Origin: Micromonospora_H sonneratiae
GTDB taxonomy: Bacteria; Actinomycetota; Actinomycetes; Mycobacteriales; Micromonosporaceae
Assembly: GCF_042679305.1 (NCBI RefSeq)
Contig: NZ_JBHTMP010000014.1
Location: 74,955 to 138,954, forward strand
Direction: 5' to 3'
DNA length: 64,000 nt
Below are positions 27,145-35,550 of the stretch, piece after piece; the stretch's first letter is position 1, and the number at the start of each line of letters is the position of its first letter. A program made the translations under genes and the position numbers. A model generated the notes under the pieces. That model searched no databases, was not told the DNA's origin, and saw only the letters and a program-made list of their open reading frames with translations.

Positions 27145-27827
27145 CCGACAGGGCAACACCGACGCGACCGGTGCGTATCCTCCTCGTCGACGACCAGCCG
27201 CTACTGCGTACCGGGTTCCGTATGGTGCTCGGCGCGGAGGATGACCTGGACATCGTGGGCGAGGCCGGGGATGGCGTCGACGCCGTCGACCTGGCCCGCC
27301 GGCTGCTCCCCGACGTGGTCCTGATGGACATCCGGATGCCCCGGCTGGACGGGGTGGCTGCCACCCGGGCGATCGTCGATGCCCGGCTGCCGGTACGGGT
27401 GCTCATCCTGACCACGTTCGACCTCGACGAGTACGTCGTCGGCGCGCTGCGGGCCGGGGCCAGCGGCTTCCTGGCCAAGGACGTGCCGGCCGAGGATCTG
27501 GTGACGGCGATCCGTACCGTCGCCGCCGGGGACGCGGTGGTCGCCCCGCGCATCCTGAAACGGCTGCTGGACCGGTTCGCCGACACGCTGCCGGACCCGT
27601 CGGCCACTCCGCCGAAGGCGTTGAACGTGCTGACCGAACGGGAACGGGAGGTCCTGGTGCAGGTCGCCCGGGGGCTGTCCAATGCGGAGATCGCCCGTGC
27701 CCTCTCGGTGAGCGAAACCACGATCAAGACGCACGTCGGGCACGTGCTGACCAAGCTCGGCCTGCGCGACCGGGTACAGGCCGTGGTCCTGGCCTACGAG
27801 TCCGGCCTGGTACGCCCCGGCAGCTGA
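27141..27827 (+). CDS. NarL/LuxR-family response regulator
   Basis: A 228-residue regulator with a receiver domain (ILLVDDQPLLRTGFRMVL; phospho-Asp in VVLMDIRMPRLDG; Lys in FLAKDVP) and a C-terminal LuxR-type helix-turn-helix (LTEREREVLVQVARGLSNAE, then TIKTHVGHVLTKLGLRDRVQ). It is coupled to the kinase by a 4-bp overlap. The ABC exporter operon about 530 bp downstream on the same strand is a possible target, as such kinase/regulator pairs often sit next to the exporters they control; this is inference. Confidence 0.93.
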   Translation: MTDRATPTRPVRILLVDDQPLLRTGFRMVLGAEDDLDIVGEAGDGVDAVDLARRLLPDVVLMDIRMPRLDGVAATRAIVDARLPVRVLILTTFDLDEYVVGALRAGASGFLAKDVPAEDLVTAIRTVAAGDAVVAPRILKRLLDRFADTLPDPSATPPKALNVLTEREREVLVQVARGLSNAEIARALSVSETTIKTHVGHVLTKLGLRDRVQAVVLAYESGLVRPGS

Positions 27828-27842
27828 GCCGCCGGACCATCG

Positions 27843-27860
27843 CCCCACGCCGGCGTGGGG
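27843..27860 (+). terminator. hairpin after the two-component operon
   Basis: CCCCACGC and GCGTGGGG form an inverted repeat around CG, 15 bp after the response-regulator stop codon. It is short but GC-rich. Confidence 0.5.
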
Positions 27861-27933
27861 TCCGTCGCCGGGCGGGCCGACGGCCAGGGGCATGACTCAC
27901 GCCCGCCAGCCTTCGTTGCCGCACCGGCTGGTC

Positions 27934-28033
27934 CCTGTCACCTGACCGACAGGGCCCGGAGGATGCGACGTACCCGTTCTCCTCCTGTCACCTGACCGAC
28001 AGGGCCCGGAGGATGCGGGGTACCGGTTCTCCT
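27934..28033. repeat. two tandem 50-bp direct repeats
   Basis: The copies at 27934-27983 and 27984-28033 are nearly identical; differences are confined to a short stretch before the shared GTTCTCCT end. Each copy holds a small hairpin: CCTGTC and GACAGG arms around an 8-base loop. There are no further copies and no spacers, so this is not a CRISPR array. It may bind a regulator of the downstream exporter. Confidence 0.8.
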
Positions 28034-28301
28034 CCTCAGGTGGGATGGCGTCCGCTGCGATGGTCGTAGGCGAAGACCGTTCCGACGTACGACGGTTCAG
28101 GGCAATGTTGCGCCTAGTTTGAATACAGACGGTGACCGCCGTCGGCCGCACGGGGGGACGATGCGGCACGGTTCCGGTGCGCGCTAGCAGTCGGGGGCAA
28201 CCCTGATCCGGCATCGGGGCTCACCCGCAGCGGGAAATCCGCGTAGTGCTCCCTCCGAAGGTGGACGGATCAGGCTCAGCTGACACCGACGATTGACATC
28301 G

Positions 28302-28327
28302 CCGGCCGGATCGAGGGATCCGGCCGG
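28302..28327 (+). promoter_or_regulatory. leader hairpin before the ABC exporter
   Basis: An 11-bp perfect stem (28302-28312 with 28317-28327) and a GAGG loop lies 15 bp ahead of the AAAGGA ribosome binding site of the ABC ATPase gene. It could be an attenuator or an upstream terminator; its role is not established from sequence. Confidence 0.45.
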
Positions 28328-28355
28328 TCCACGGCTTCGGTGAAAGGACGTTCCA

Positions 28356-29122
<767 letters not shown>

Positions 29123-29123
<1 letters not shown>

Positions 29124-31672
29124 TGCTGCGGGCGACCCTGCGGAGCCTGCTGGCCCGCAAACTACGACTGCTGCTGTCCGCCCTGGCGGTGGTGCTGGGC
29201 GTCATGTTCGTCTCCGGCGCGTTCGTGCTGACCGACACCCTCGGGCGCTCGTTCGACTCGGTGTTCGCCGACGCCTACGCCGAGACCGACGTGGAGGTCA
29301 GCGCCAAGCCGAAGATCGCGACCAGTGAACTCGAAGGCGAGCAGGTGGCCACCACCTTCCCGGCGGCGACGCTGGACAGGGTCCGCGCGGTGCCCGGTGT
29401 CGAGCAGGCGACCGGACTGGCCGCCGCCGACGGGGCCCGGGTCATCGGCCGCAACGGCAAGGTGCTGGTCTCGTTCGGGCCACCGCAGCTGGGCAGCAAC
29501 TGGACCGGTGAGAGCGATCTGGTCCAGTTGCGCGAGGGCCGGGGACCGACCGCCGACGACGAGATCGTGGTCAACGTGACCGTCGCCGAGGCTGCCAAGC
29601 TGGCCGTCGGCGACCGGGTGGGCGTACTCACCCTGGAACCCAAACGCGAGTTCACCGTGGTCGGCATCTTCGGCTACAGCGGTGGCCGGGACAGCCTCGG
29701 CGGGGTGCAGGAGGTCGGCTTCACCGAACGCGCCGCACAGCAGTTGATGCTCGGCGAGACCGGCGTCTACAGCACGATCAGCGTACGGGCGGCCAAGGGG
29801 GTCGATCCGGCGAAACTGCGCGACGACGTGGCCGCCGCCCTCGGGGACGGATACGTGGTGAAGACCGGTGAACAGCTCTCGAAGGATGCCGCCTCCGGGT
29901 TGAAGGAGGGCCTCGGCTTCTTCAACAAGATCCTGCTCGGCTTCGCCGGGGTGGCGTTGTTCGTCGGCATCTTCCTGATCCTCAACACCTTCTCGATCAT
30001 CATCGCCCAACGCACCCGGGAACTGGCCCTGATGCGGGCGATGGGGGCCAGCCGCCGTCAGATGATCGGCTCGGTGCTGCTGGAGGCCGTCGCCATCGGC
30101 CTGGTGGCCTCGGTGCTCGGCCTGGGTGCCGGGATCGGTGTGGGCGCGCTACTGGCCTTCGTCTTCGGGCAGATGGCGGGTGGGCTGACGCTGGCCGGCC
30201 TGGGTGTACCACCGACCGCGGTGGTGAGCGCGTTCGTCGTCGGTCTGCTGGTGACCGTGGTCGCCGCGGTCCTGCCGGCGCTACGGGCCTCCCGTATCCC
30301 GCCGATCGCCGCGATGCAGGAGGTCGCCACCCCGGACCGGCCGTTGACCCGGATCACCGTGGCCGGCGCGGTGGTGGGCGCCGTGGGCGGAACGCTGCTT
30401 GCCCTGGGGCTGAGCGACAACGCCGGCGACAACACGCTCTGGACGATCCTCGGCGGAGTGCTGATCTCCTTCATCGGTGTGGCGCTGCTGACCCCGATGA
30501 TCAGCCGGCCGGTGGTGTCGCTGCTCGGCCGCCTGTTCGCCTGGTCGGTGCCGGGCAAGCTGGGTCGGCTCAACTCGGGTCGCAATCCGCGTCGTACGGC
30601 GATCACCGCCGCCGCCCTGATGGTCGGCATCGCCCTGGTCACCGGGGTGAGCGTCATCATCACCTCGGCCAAGAGCAGCCTGACCGCGCTGGCCGAGGAC
30701 ACCATCCAGGCGGAACTGGTCATCGCCGGTAACCAGACCGGGCCCCGGCCGCCGAGTTTCGACCCGGCGGTGCTGGACCGGGCTGCGGCCGTACCGGGGG
30801 TCAAGGCGGTGGCCGGCCTGTACGGTGACGTGGCGATGGTCGGCGGACAGCGGACGTACGTGAGCGCGACCAGCAACGTGCCGGCGCTGCGGGACATCTT
30901 CAAGGCCACGCCCACCGCCGGCAGCATCGACGCACTGGGACCGAACCAGCTCATGGTCGACGCGGGCACCGCGAAGGAACACAACCTGTCGGTCGGCTCC
31001 ACCGTGCCGGTGCAGCTGTCCCGGGGTGACCCGCAGACCTACACGGTGACCGGCATCTACGCCGAGACGGACCTGTTCGGCGGGTTCGTGCTGCCGGCCG
31101 GGGCGGCGGCGAACTTCGCGGTGCCGATGCCGACGCAGGCGTACCTCCAGCTGACCCCGGGCACCTCGGTCGACCGGGTGCTCCCGCAGGTCGAGGCGCT
31201 GCTGGCAGACAGTCCGGAGGTGTCGGTCGCCGACCGGGCAGCCTTCATCGAGCAGCAGACCGGCATGTTCGACCAGCTCCTGATGATGATCCAGGTGCTG
31301 CTGGCGCTGGCCATCCTGATCGCCGTACTCGGCATCATCAACACGCTGGCTCTGTCGGTGCTGGAACGGACCCGCGAGCTGGGCCTGCTGCGGGCCATCG
31401 GCCTCCGGCGTGGTCAGACGATGCGCATGGTGACCGTCGAGTCCGTGGTGATCTCGGTGTTCGGGGCGCTGCTCGGCGTCGTGGTCGGTACCGGCCTCGG
31501 CGCGGCGGTGGTCCAGGCGCTGAGCGAGGACGGCATCGGCGATGTGGTTCTCCCCTGGTCGCAGATGGGGCTCTACGTGGGGCTGGCAGCCGTCATCGGA
31601 GTGGTCGCCGCAGTGCTGCCGGCGATCCGCGCCGCGAGGATCAACGTCCTCGGGGCGATCGCCCACGACTAG
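29123..31672 (+). CDS. FtsX-like ABC transporter permease (MacB-type, duplicated)
   Basis: The 849-residue permease begins with a transmembrane helix (LLLSALAVVLGVMFVSGAFV), then a periplasmic-type MacB_PCD domain. A first FtsX block of three helices follows near residues 270-400, with LNTFSIIIAQRTRELALMRA. A second helix, extracellular domain and FtsX block (LGIINTLALSVLERTRELGL near 735) repeats the plan. This ten-helix duplicated layout is common in actinobacteria. It is translationally coupled to the ATPase and followed by a terminator at 31689. Confidence 0.92.
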
Positions 31673-31688
31673 CTCGGATCGGGGGTGC

Positions 31689-31725
31689 AGGTGGGGCGGT
31701 GTCGCGAGGGGGCACCGCCCCACCT
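31689..31725. terminator. terminator after the ABC exporter
   Basis: A perfect 13-bp inverted repeat (31689-31701 with 31713-31725) with an 11-base loop lies 16 bp after the permease stop, between convergent genes. Confidence 0.75.
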
Positions 31726-31736
31726 CCATGTTCCCC

Positions 31737-31776
31737 GTGATCAGGGCGCGACTCGCGTGATCAGGGAGCGACTCGC
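31737..31776. repeat. two tandem 20-bp direct repeats
   Basis: GTGATCAGGGCGCGACTCGC at 31737-31756 is followed directly by a copy with one base change at 31757-31776. It lies between the exporter terminator and the HAD gene. Function unknown. Confidence 0.75.
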
Positions 31777-31808
31777 GAGGGTCGACGCGCCAACCCGTCG
31801 GGCCAGGG

Positions 31809-32564
31809 TCAACGCGTCAGCAGGCCGGTCAGCAACTCCAGGTCCGCGTTGGCCAGGCTCTCCAACAGGTGTACGCCCTCCGTCACGTCCAACGGCACCT
31901 CACCGGGCACGGCCAGCACCGCAGCGCCGGCGGCCAGCGCACTGGTCACACCGGCCGGCGAATCCTCGATCGCCACGCACCGCCCGATCGGCACCGCCAG
32001 CAGCCGGGCCGCCGTCAGGTAGGGCAACGGATCGGGCTTCTGCGCGATCACCTCGTCGCCGCAGACCACCACGTCGAACCGGTCCCGGCCGAGGGTGTCG
32101 AGGGCGACGTCGACCAGCACCCGAGCGGTCGAGGTGACCAGGGCGGTGGGAATGCCGGCGACGCGTACCGCCTGGAGCAGGGCCAGCGCCCCGGGACGCC
32201 AGGGCAGCCCGTCGACGAACAGTTCGGCGACCCGCTGCTCCAACCAGGCGGTGCCGGCTGCCGGGTCACGCCATGGCTGGCCGAGGTCGTCGTGCAGGAT
32301 CTGCATCGAAACGGGCATACTGGTGCCGACCATCGCCAGCCGGGCGGCCGGCGACAGGTTGCCACCGTAGTTCTCGGCCAACTCGTGCAGCGCGATCTCC
32401 CAGAGCCGTTCGCTGTCGACGAGCGTGCCGTCCATGTCGAAAAGTACCGCAGCCGGGTAGCTGGACAGGGTGTCCTCCTGGAGAAGTGCCGCCCCGGTCA
32501 CCCCACCGTCGGGCGAGGTGGGGTTCCTGCCACCCCGGTTACCGGAGCCGGTTTCCCCGATCAT
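31809..32564 (-). CDS. HAD-superfamily hydrolase (phosphoglycolate phosphatase-like)
   Basis: The catalytic motif AVLFDMDGTLVDSERLWE, the motif II segment TALVTSTARVLV, and the KPDPLPYLTAARLL and VAIEDSPAGVTSA motifs define a subfamily I HAD phosphatase with a helical cap. The physiological substrate is not predictable. The drawn start is ATG 32564 (251 residues), with GTG 32501 as an alternative. However, a perfect AGGAGG (32479-32474) lies 5 bases before a CTG at 32468, which would give a 219-residue protein of normal family length. The true start is therefore uncertain. It is separated from the P450 by a hairpin. Confidence 0.87.
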   Translation of the reverse strand: MIGETGSGNRGGRNPTSPDGGVTGAALLQEDTLSSYPAAVLFDMDGTLVDSERLWEIALHELAENYGGNLSPAARLAMVGTSMPVSMQILHDDLGQPWRDPAAGTAWLEQRVAELFVDGLPWRPGALALLQAVRVAGIPTALVTSTARVLVDVALDTLGRDRFDVVVCGDEVIAQKPDPLPYLTAARLLAVPIGRCVAIEDSPAGVTSALAAGAAVLAVPGEVPLDVTEGVHLLESLANADLELLTGLLTR

Positions 32565-32578
32565 CCCCCGGCGGACGG

Positions 32579-32640
32579 CCGTGCCACCAGCAGCGACCAT
32601 CGGATGTGGCCCGTACCTCAGCTCCCGGCTGGTGGCACGG
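32579..32640 (-). terminator. long-loop hairpin at the end of the P450 gene
   Basis: A perfect 13-bp inverted repeat (32579-32591 with 32628-32640) encloses a 36-base loop. The right arm lies in the last P450 codons and the left arm after its stop. It could end transcription before the HAD gene, making the peptide and P450 a self-contained unit. Confidence 0.5.
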
Positions 32641-33985
32641 CAGCGGCCAGCGGCGTCCAGTGGCCGATCGCCTTGACCGGTACGAGCAGGGTGCTCGTCG
32701 CCGGCCGGACCGTAGCCAGCGGGGGCAGGGTCAGCGTGTAGTCCCGAACGATCGTCGCCACGGCGATGGCCAACTGCACCGGTCCCAGCCGGGCCCCCGG
32801 GCAGATCCGGGTGCCCGCGCCGAACGGCAGGTACGCGTGCTCGGTGTGCGGCCGGGCCCCGGTCAGCCATCGCTCCGGGTGGAACACCTCGGGATCGGTC
32901 CAGTGGCGCGGGTCCCGATGGATCAGATAGGGACTGAAGAGCACCCGCTCACCGGCCCGCAGCCGGTGCGGTCCGAACGGGGTGGGAACGACCGCGGTCC
33001 GGCCCATCATCCAGTTCGGCGGGTGCATCCGCAGCGTCTCCTTGAGTACGGCGGAGGTCAGCGGCCAGTCCTCGCCGGGGAGCCGGTCGGGGCGGACCGG
33101 GGTGGTGGCGATCTCCTCCCGTACCGCCCGCAGCAGGTTCGGCTGCTCGGCGAGGCTCAGCAGGCACCAGGCCAGGGCCGCGCCGGCCGGGCCGTGCGAC
33201 GTGACGATGAGCAGCCGGACCACTCCGACGATCTCCCGGTCCGGCAGGTTGAGTGGATGGTCCAGCAGTCGGTCGAGCACGTCCCGGGGCGTGTCCGGGC
33301 GGGGTGCGGCCCGGCGACGGCGAACCAGGTCGGTCAGCAACTCCACCAGGCCGGTGTTGAGCGCCCGGGCGCGGCGGGCCACCGGTCGACGCCCGATCGG
33401 CAGTCGGGACTCGTTGCTGTCGGTGACCTCGAGCGAGGCCCAGAACACCTCTTCGACCGCGCTGGCCACCTCGTCCACGTCATCGTCCCCGCCGCCGATG
33501 CAGTAGTCGGCGGTGGCGGTGCCGAGCAGCCGCTGTGCCTCGAAGAAGAGGTCGACCTCCCGGCCGGCCAGCAGGCTGACGGTACGACTCATCCGCTGCT
33601 CGATCCGCCCGACGTGGGCCAGCAGCACCGGCCGGACGACGCCCCGGTTGAGGTAGCGGCGTACCGACATCCACTCCGGTAGCCCGGCGAGAAGCTCCTG
33701 CCGCCCCCGCCGGCCGCCTACGAAGGAGTTGTCGAGGATGAAGTCGGCGTTCGTCTCCACCAGGACGTGGTGCACGAGTCGTGGATCGTGCACCACGATG
33801 CTCTCCGGGTCCAGCCGTACCACGTCGCCGTACTCGGCCCGGGTCCCGATCATCCAGCCGAGCGGGTCATCCTCGTAGTCGAGAGCGGAGCCCACGTAGG
33901 GCAGCCCTCTGGGGCCCGGCACCTCGACGGCTCCGGATTCTCCATCGGGGCGTCTACCCAGACCCAGACGCGTCAGCCACGACAC
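32618..33985 (-). CDS. cytochrome P450, likely peptide-crosslinking enzyme of a RiPP cassette
   Basis: The 455-residue P450 has a proline-rich start (VPGPRGLPYVGSAL), the ExxR motif in LKETLRMHPPNW, the PERW segment and the heme-binding loop FGAGTRICPGARLG with the axial Cys. The I-helix, where most P450s read AGHETT or GGEDT, reads SHGPAGAALAW, so the conserved acid and threonine are absent. That is compatible with radical aryl coupling rather than ordinary hydroxylation, but this is inference. I chose GTG 33985 because AGGGAG lies 7 bases upstream; GTG 34024 would add 13 residues. The gene follows the 26-codon precursor by 120 bp from this start. No ferredoxin partner is adjacent. Confidence 0.88.
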   Translation of the reverse strand: MSWLTRLGLGRRPDGESGAVEVPGPRGLPYVGSALDYEDDPLGWMIGTRAEYGDVVRLDPESIVVHDPRLVHHVLVETNADFILDNSFVGGRRGRQELLAGLPEWMSVRRYLNRGVVRPVLLAHVGRIEQRMSRTVSLLAGREVDLFFEAQRLLGTATADYCIGGGDDDVDEVASAVEEVFWASLEVTDSNESRLPIGRRPVARRARALNTGLVELLTDLVRRRRAAPRPDTPRDVLDRLLDHPLNLPDREIVGVVRLLIVTSHGPAGAALAWCLLSLAEQPNLLRAVREEIATTPVRPDRLPGEDWPLTSAVLKETLRMHPPNWMMGRTAVVPTPFGPHRLRAGERVLFSPYLIHRDPRHWTDPEVFHPERWLTGARPHTEHAYLPFGAGTRICPGARLGPVQLAIAVATIVRDYTLTLPPLATVRPATSTLLVPVKAIGHWTPLAAAVPPAGS

Positions 33986-34105
33986 CGGACCGCTCCCTAC
34001 GCATCGTCGTATGTCCAGGCACACCGATGTCCATCGCCAGGTCGGGCCATCCGGGTGAGCCCGGGCTGCTGACCAGGACGGTGGACATCGGAGTGCTGGT
34101 ACCGG

Positions 34106-34186
34106 TCAGTAGATCGGGTAGTAGTACCAGATGCCCCGAGTAGCGCGGGTCGCGCGCCGCTTGACTGCGGTCAGGTAGCGAACCAT
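34106..34186 (-). CDS. 26-residue precursor peptide of a P450-modified RiPP (candidate)
   Basis: This short gene has a strong ribosome binding site (GGAGG, 8 bases before ATG 34186) and ends with TGA at 34108-34106. The product has a basic leader, MVRYLTAVKRRATRATR (residues 1-17), and a strikingly aromatic tail, GIWYYYPIY (18-26), with one Trp and four Tyr in nine residues. Tiny precursors with a basic leader and a C-terminal aromatic core next to a single P450 are the hallmark of biarylitide, cittilin and tryptorubin (atropopeptide) families, where the P450 forms C-C, C-O or C-N aryl crosslinks. The P450 lies directly downstream. A -35/-10 pair lies 43-72 bases upstream. The core sequence is not one I recognise. 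No peptidase or transporter is clearly dedicated to it. Confidence 0.8.
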   Translation of the reverse strand: MVRYLTAVKRRATRATRGIWYYYPIY

Positions 34187-34228
34187 GTCGTCTCCCTCCA
34201 GCTCCATCGAAGAGTCAATGCATGGAAA

Positions 34229-34258
34229 TTGCTAGATAGCTTAGACAGCTGAGGTCAA
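34229..34258 (-). promoter_or_regulatory. promoter of the precursor peptide-P450 unit
   Basis: On the minus strand TTGACC (34258-34253) and TAGCAA (34234-34229) are separated by 18 bp in unusually AT-rich DNA. The predicted transcript would start near 34222 and have a leader of about 36 nt ending in GGAGG before the peptide ATG. A two-codon ATG-CAT-TGA sequence lies at 34223-34215, near the expected transcript start. Confidence 0.6.
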
Positions 34259-34276
34259 TCAGCACCAGCCCCAGAT

Positions 34277-35011
34277 TCATCTCAGCTCACAGGCGGCCAG
34301 TGACCGCTGGTAGCCGGCGAAGAAGGAGTCGTTGCGCTGCTGCGCCGTACCGTGGGCGCCCGGGGCGAACCAGGGCTGCCCTGGGTCGTCGGCGACCGAG
34401 ACCAGCCCGTTACGCAACTCCTCGAGGTCACCATCGGCCAGGGCCAGCGTCCGAGCCTTCACCGAGTCACCGATGTACGCCCCGGCCATGCAGTCGGCCT
34501 GCAACTCCTGCTGGATCGTGAACTCGTAGCGGATACCCAGCCGTACCTGGACACCGTGGGCGTACTCGTGGCCGAGCAGATAGAACAGGAACGCGTCGCC
34601 GATCTGCCGGAACGCCGCCACCGCCCAGTTGACGTCGTACGCGATGAAGTCCCCGGCCGGGCAGTAGACGGCATTGTTACGCGGTACCGCCTCCCCGGCA
34701 CAGGACAGTTCCCCGTCCCGCTGATAGGTCAGCACCCGCCGGATCGCCTCGAAGTCCCGCCCGGACTCCTCGAACCGCTGCTGCCAATACCGTTCGGCGA
34801 CCTCGACCGCTCCCTGGATGTCACGCTCGAACTCGTCGACCGTCATCGTGCCGTCGTCAGTCCCGCCGGAGGCGGCCGACGAGTCCGGTGCCCCACCCGG
34901 ACGTTCCCCACCGGGACTCAACCCGCAGGCCAACGCCACGACCAGTACGACCAGCAGACCCCCCACGGTGAGCATCCGCTTCGACGGACGCCCCGAAGTT
35001 CCCACCACCAC
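34277..35011 (-). CDS. neutral zinc metallopeptidase (YpfJ-like), membrane-anchored
   Basis: The 244-residue protein has an N-terminal hydrophobic anchor (LTVGGLLVVLVVALACG) with a Cys that only loosely fits a lipobox. A Ser/Gly-rich linker follows, then a peptidase domain with the HExxH motif in LLGHEYAHGVQ and the third ligand region QELQADCMAGAYIGD. This matches the Zn_peptidase (YpfJ) family. GTG 35011 is chosen because AGGAGG lies 6 bases upstream; the longer frame to 35248 looks non-coding. It is immediately upstream of the precursor peptide on the same strand, so a role in leader removal is conceivable, but the family is widespread and this is unproven. Confidence 0.82.
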   Translation of the reverse strand: MVVGTSGRPSKRMLTVGGLLVVLVVALACGLSPGGERPGGAPDSSAASGGTDDGTMTVDEFERDIQGAVEVAERYWQQRFEESGRDFEAIRRVLTYQRDGELSCAGEAVPRNNAVYCPAGDFIAYDVNWAVAAFRQIGDAFLFYLLGHEYAHGVQVRLGIRYEFTIQQELQADCMAGAYIGDSVKARTLALADGDLEELRNGLVSVADDPGQPWFAPGAHGTAQQRNDSFFAGYQRSLAACELR

Positions 35012-35550
35012 CGGTACCCTCCTCGCTACCTGGTGACACCGGACCATGCCGATGATTCCCGCCCGTACCCCGGCCCACCACCTTCCACCGGCCCATGTCG
35101 CACGATCCGCCACCTCGGGTACCGCCCGGCCGGACCCCATCCACCGACACCGGCACAATCCGGTGGCAGCACGGCCTGTACGGCCGGGGCAAGCGAGACC
35201 GCGACGGTCGCGAACTCCAGGTCGTCCACGTGGAGGACCGGCGGCCACGACCGGCCGGGCAGTGAGTCACAAGGGACGGTGACCGGGCCGGGCATTCCCC
35301 GCGTTCCGGTAGGTCAGCCCCTTTTGGATCTTGCACGTCCAAAGCGTGCCCGAACGCCAGACTTCGCACTCCACAGCGGATGGTGCGGCGGCGATCTGGG
35401 TTCCGCGAGGCCAGCCCGGAGGAGTACCGTACTCGCACTATCGCTCCGTCCCCGAGATGGTCCTCGGCGGCGACGACCACTACCACCATTCGCTGTGGCC
35501 GTCGACCATGCCGTACCTCTTCTCAATGATGCTGCCCATGGAGGCCAGAG
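35012..35550. other. 539-bp divergent gap between metallopeptidase and ilvE
   Basis: No gene is supported. Both divergent promoters must lie here. I see only a weak GCACG/CGTGC hairpin (35333-35349) and no branched-chain-amino-acid-rich leader peptide or T-box-like element ahead of ilvE. Confidence 0.45.

Larger units (their letters stand above)
27828..28355. other. 528-bp gap upstream of ABC exporter operon
   Basis: No gene is supported. It contains a terminator hairpin after the response regulator (27843-27860), two tandem 50-bp repeats (27934-28033), and an 11-bp-stem hairpin (28302-28327) just before the ABC ATPase ribosome binding site. A TTGACA hexamer is at 28293-28298 but has no good -10 partner. 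Confidence 0.6.

Noticed and set aside
27934..28033. Possible CRISPR-like repeat
   Set aside because: Only two directly abutting copies with no spacers and no cas genes.
31809..32564. HAD phosphatase as part of the RiPP cassette
   Set aside because: A 13-bp-stem hairpin separates it from the P450 and the family is generic housekeeping.
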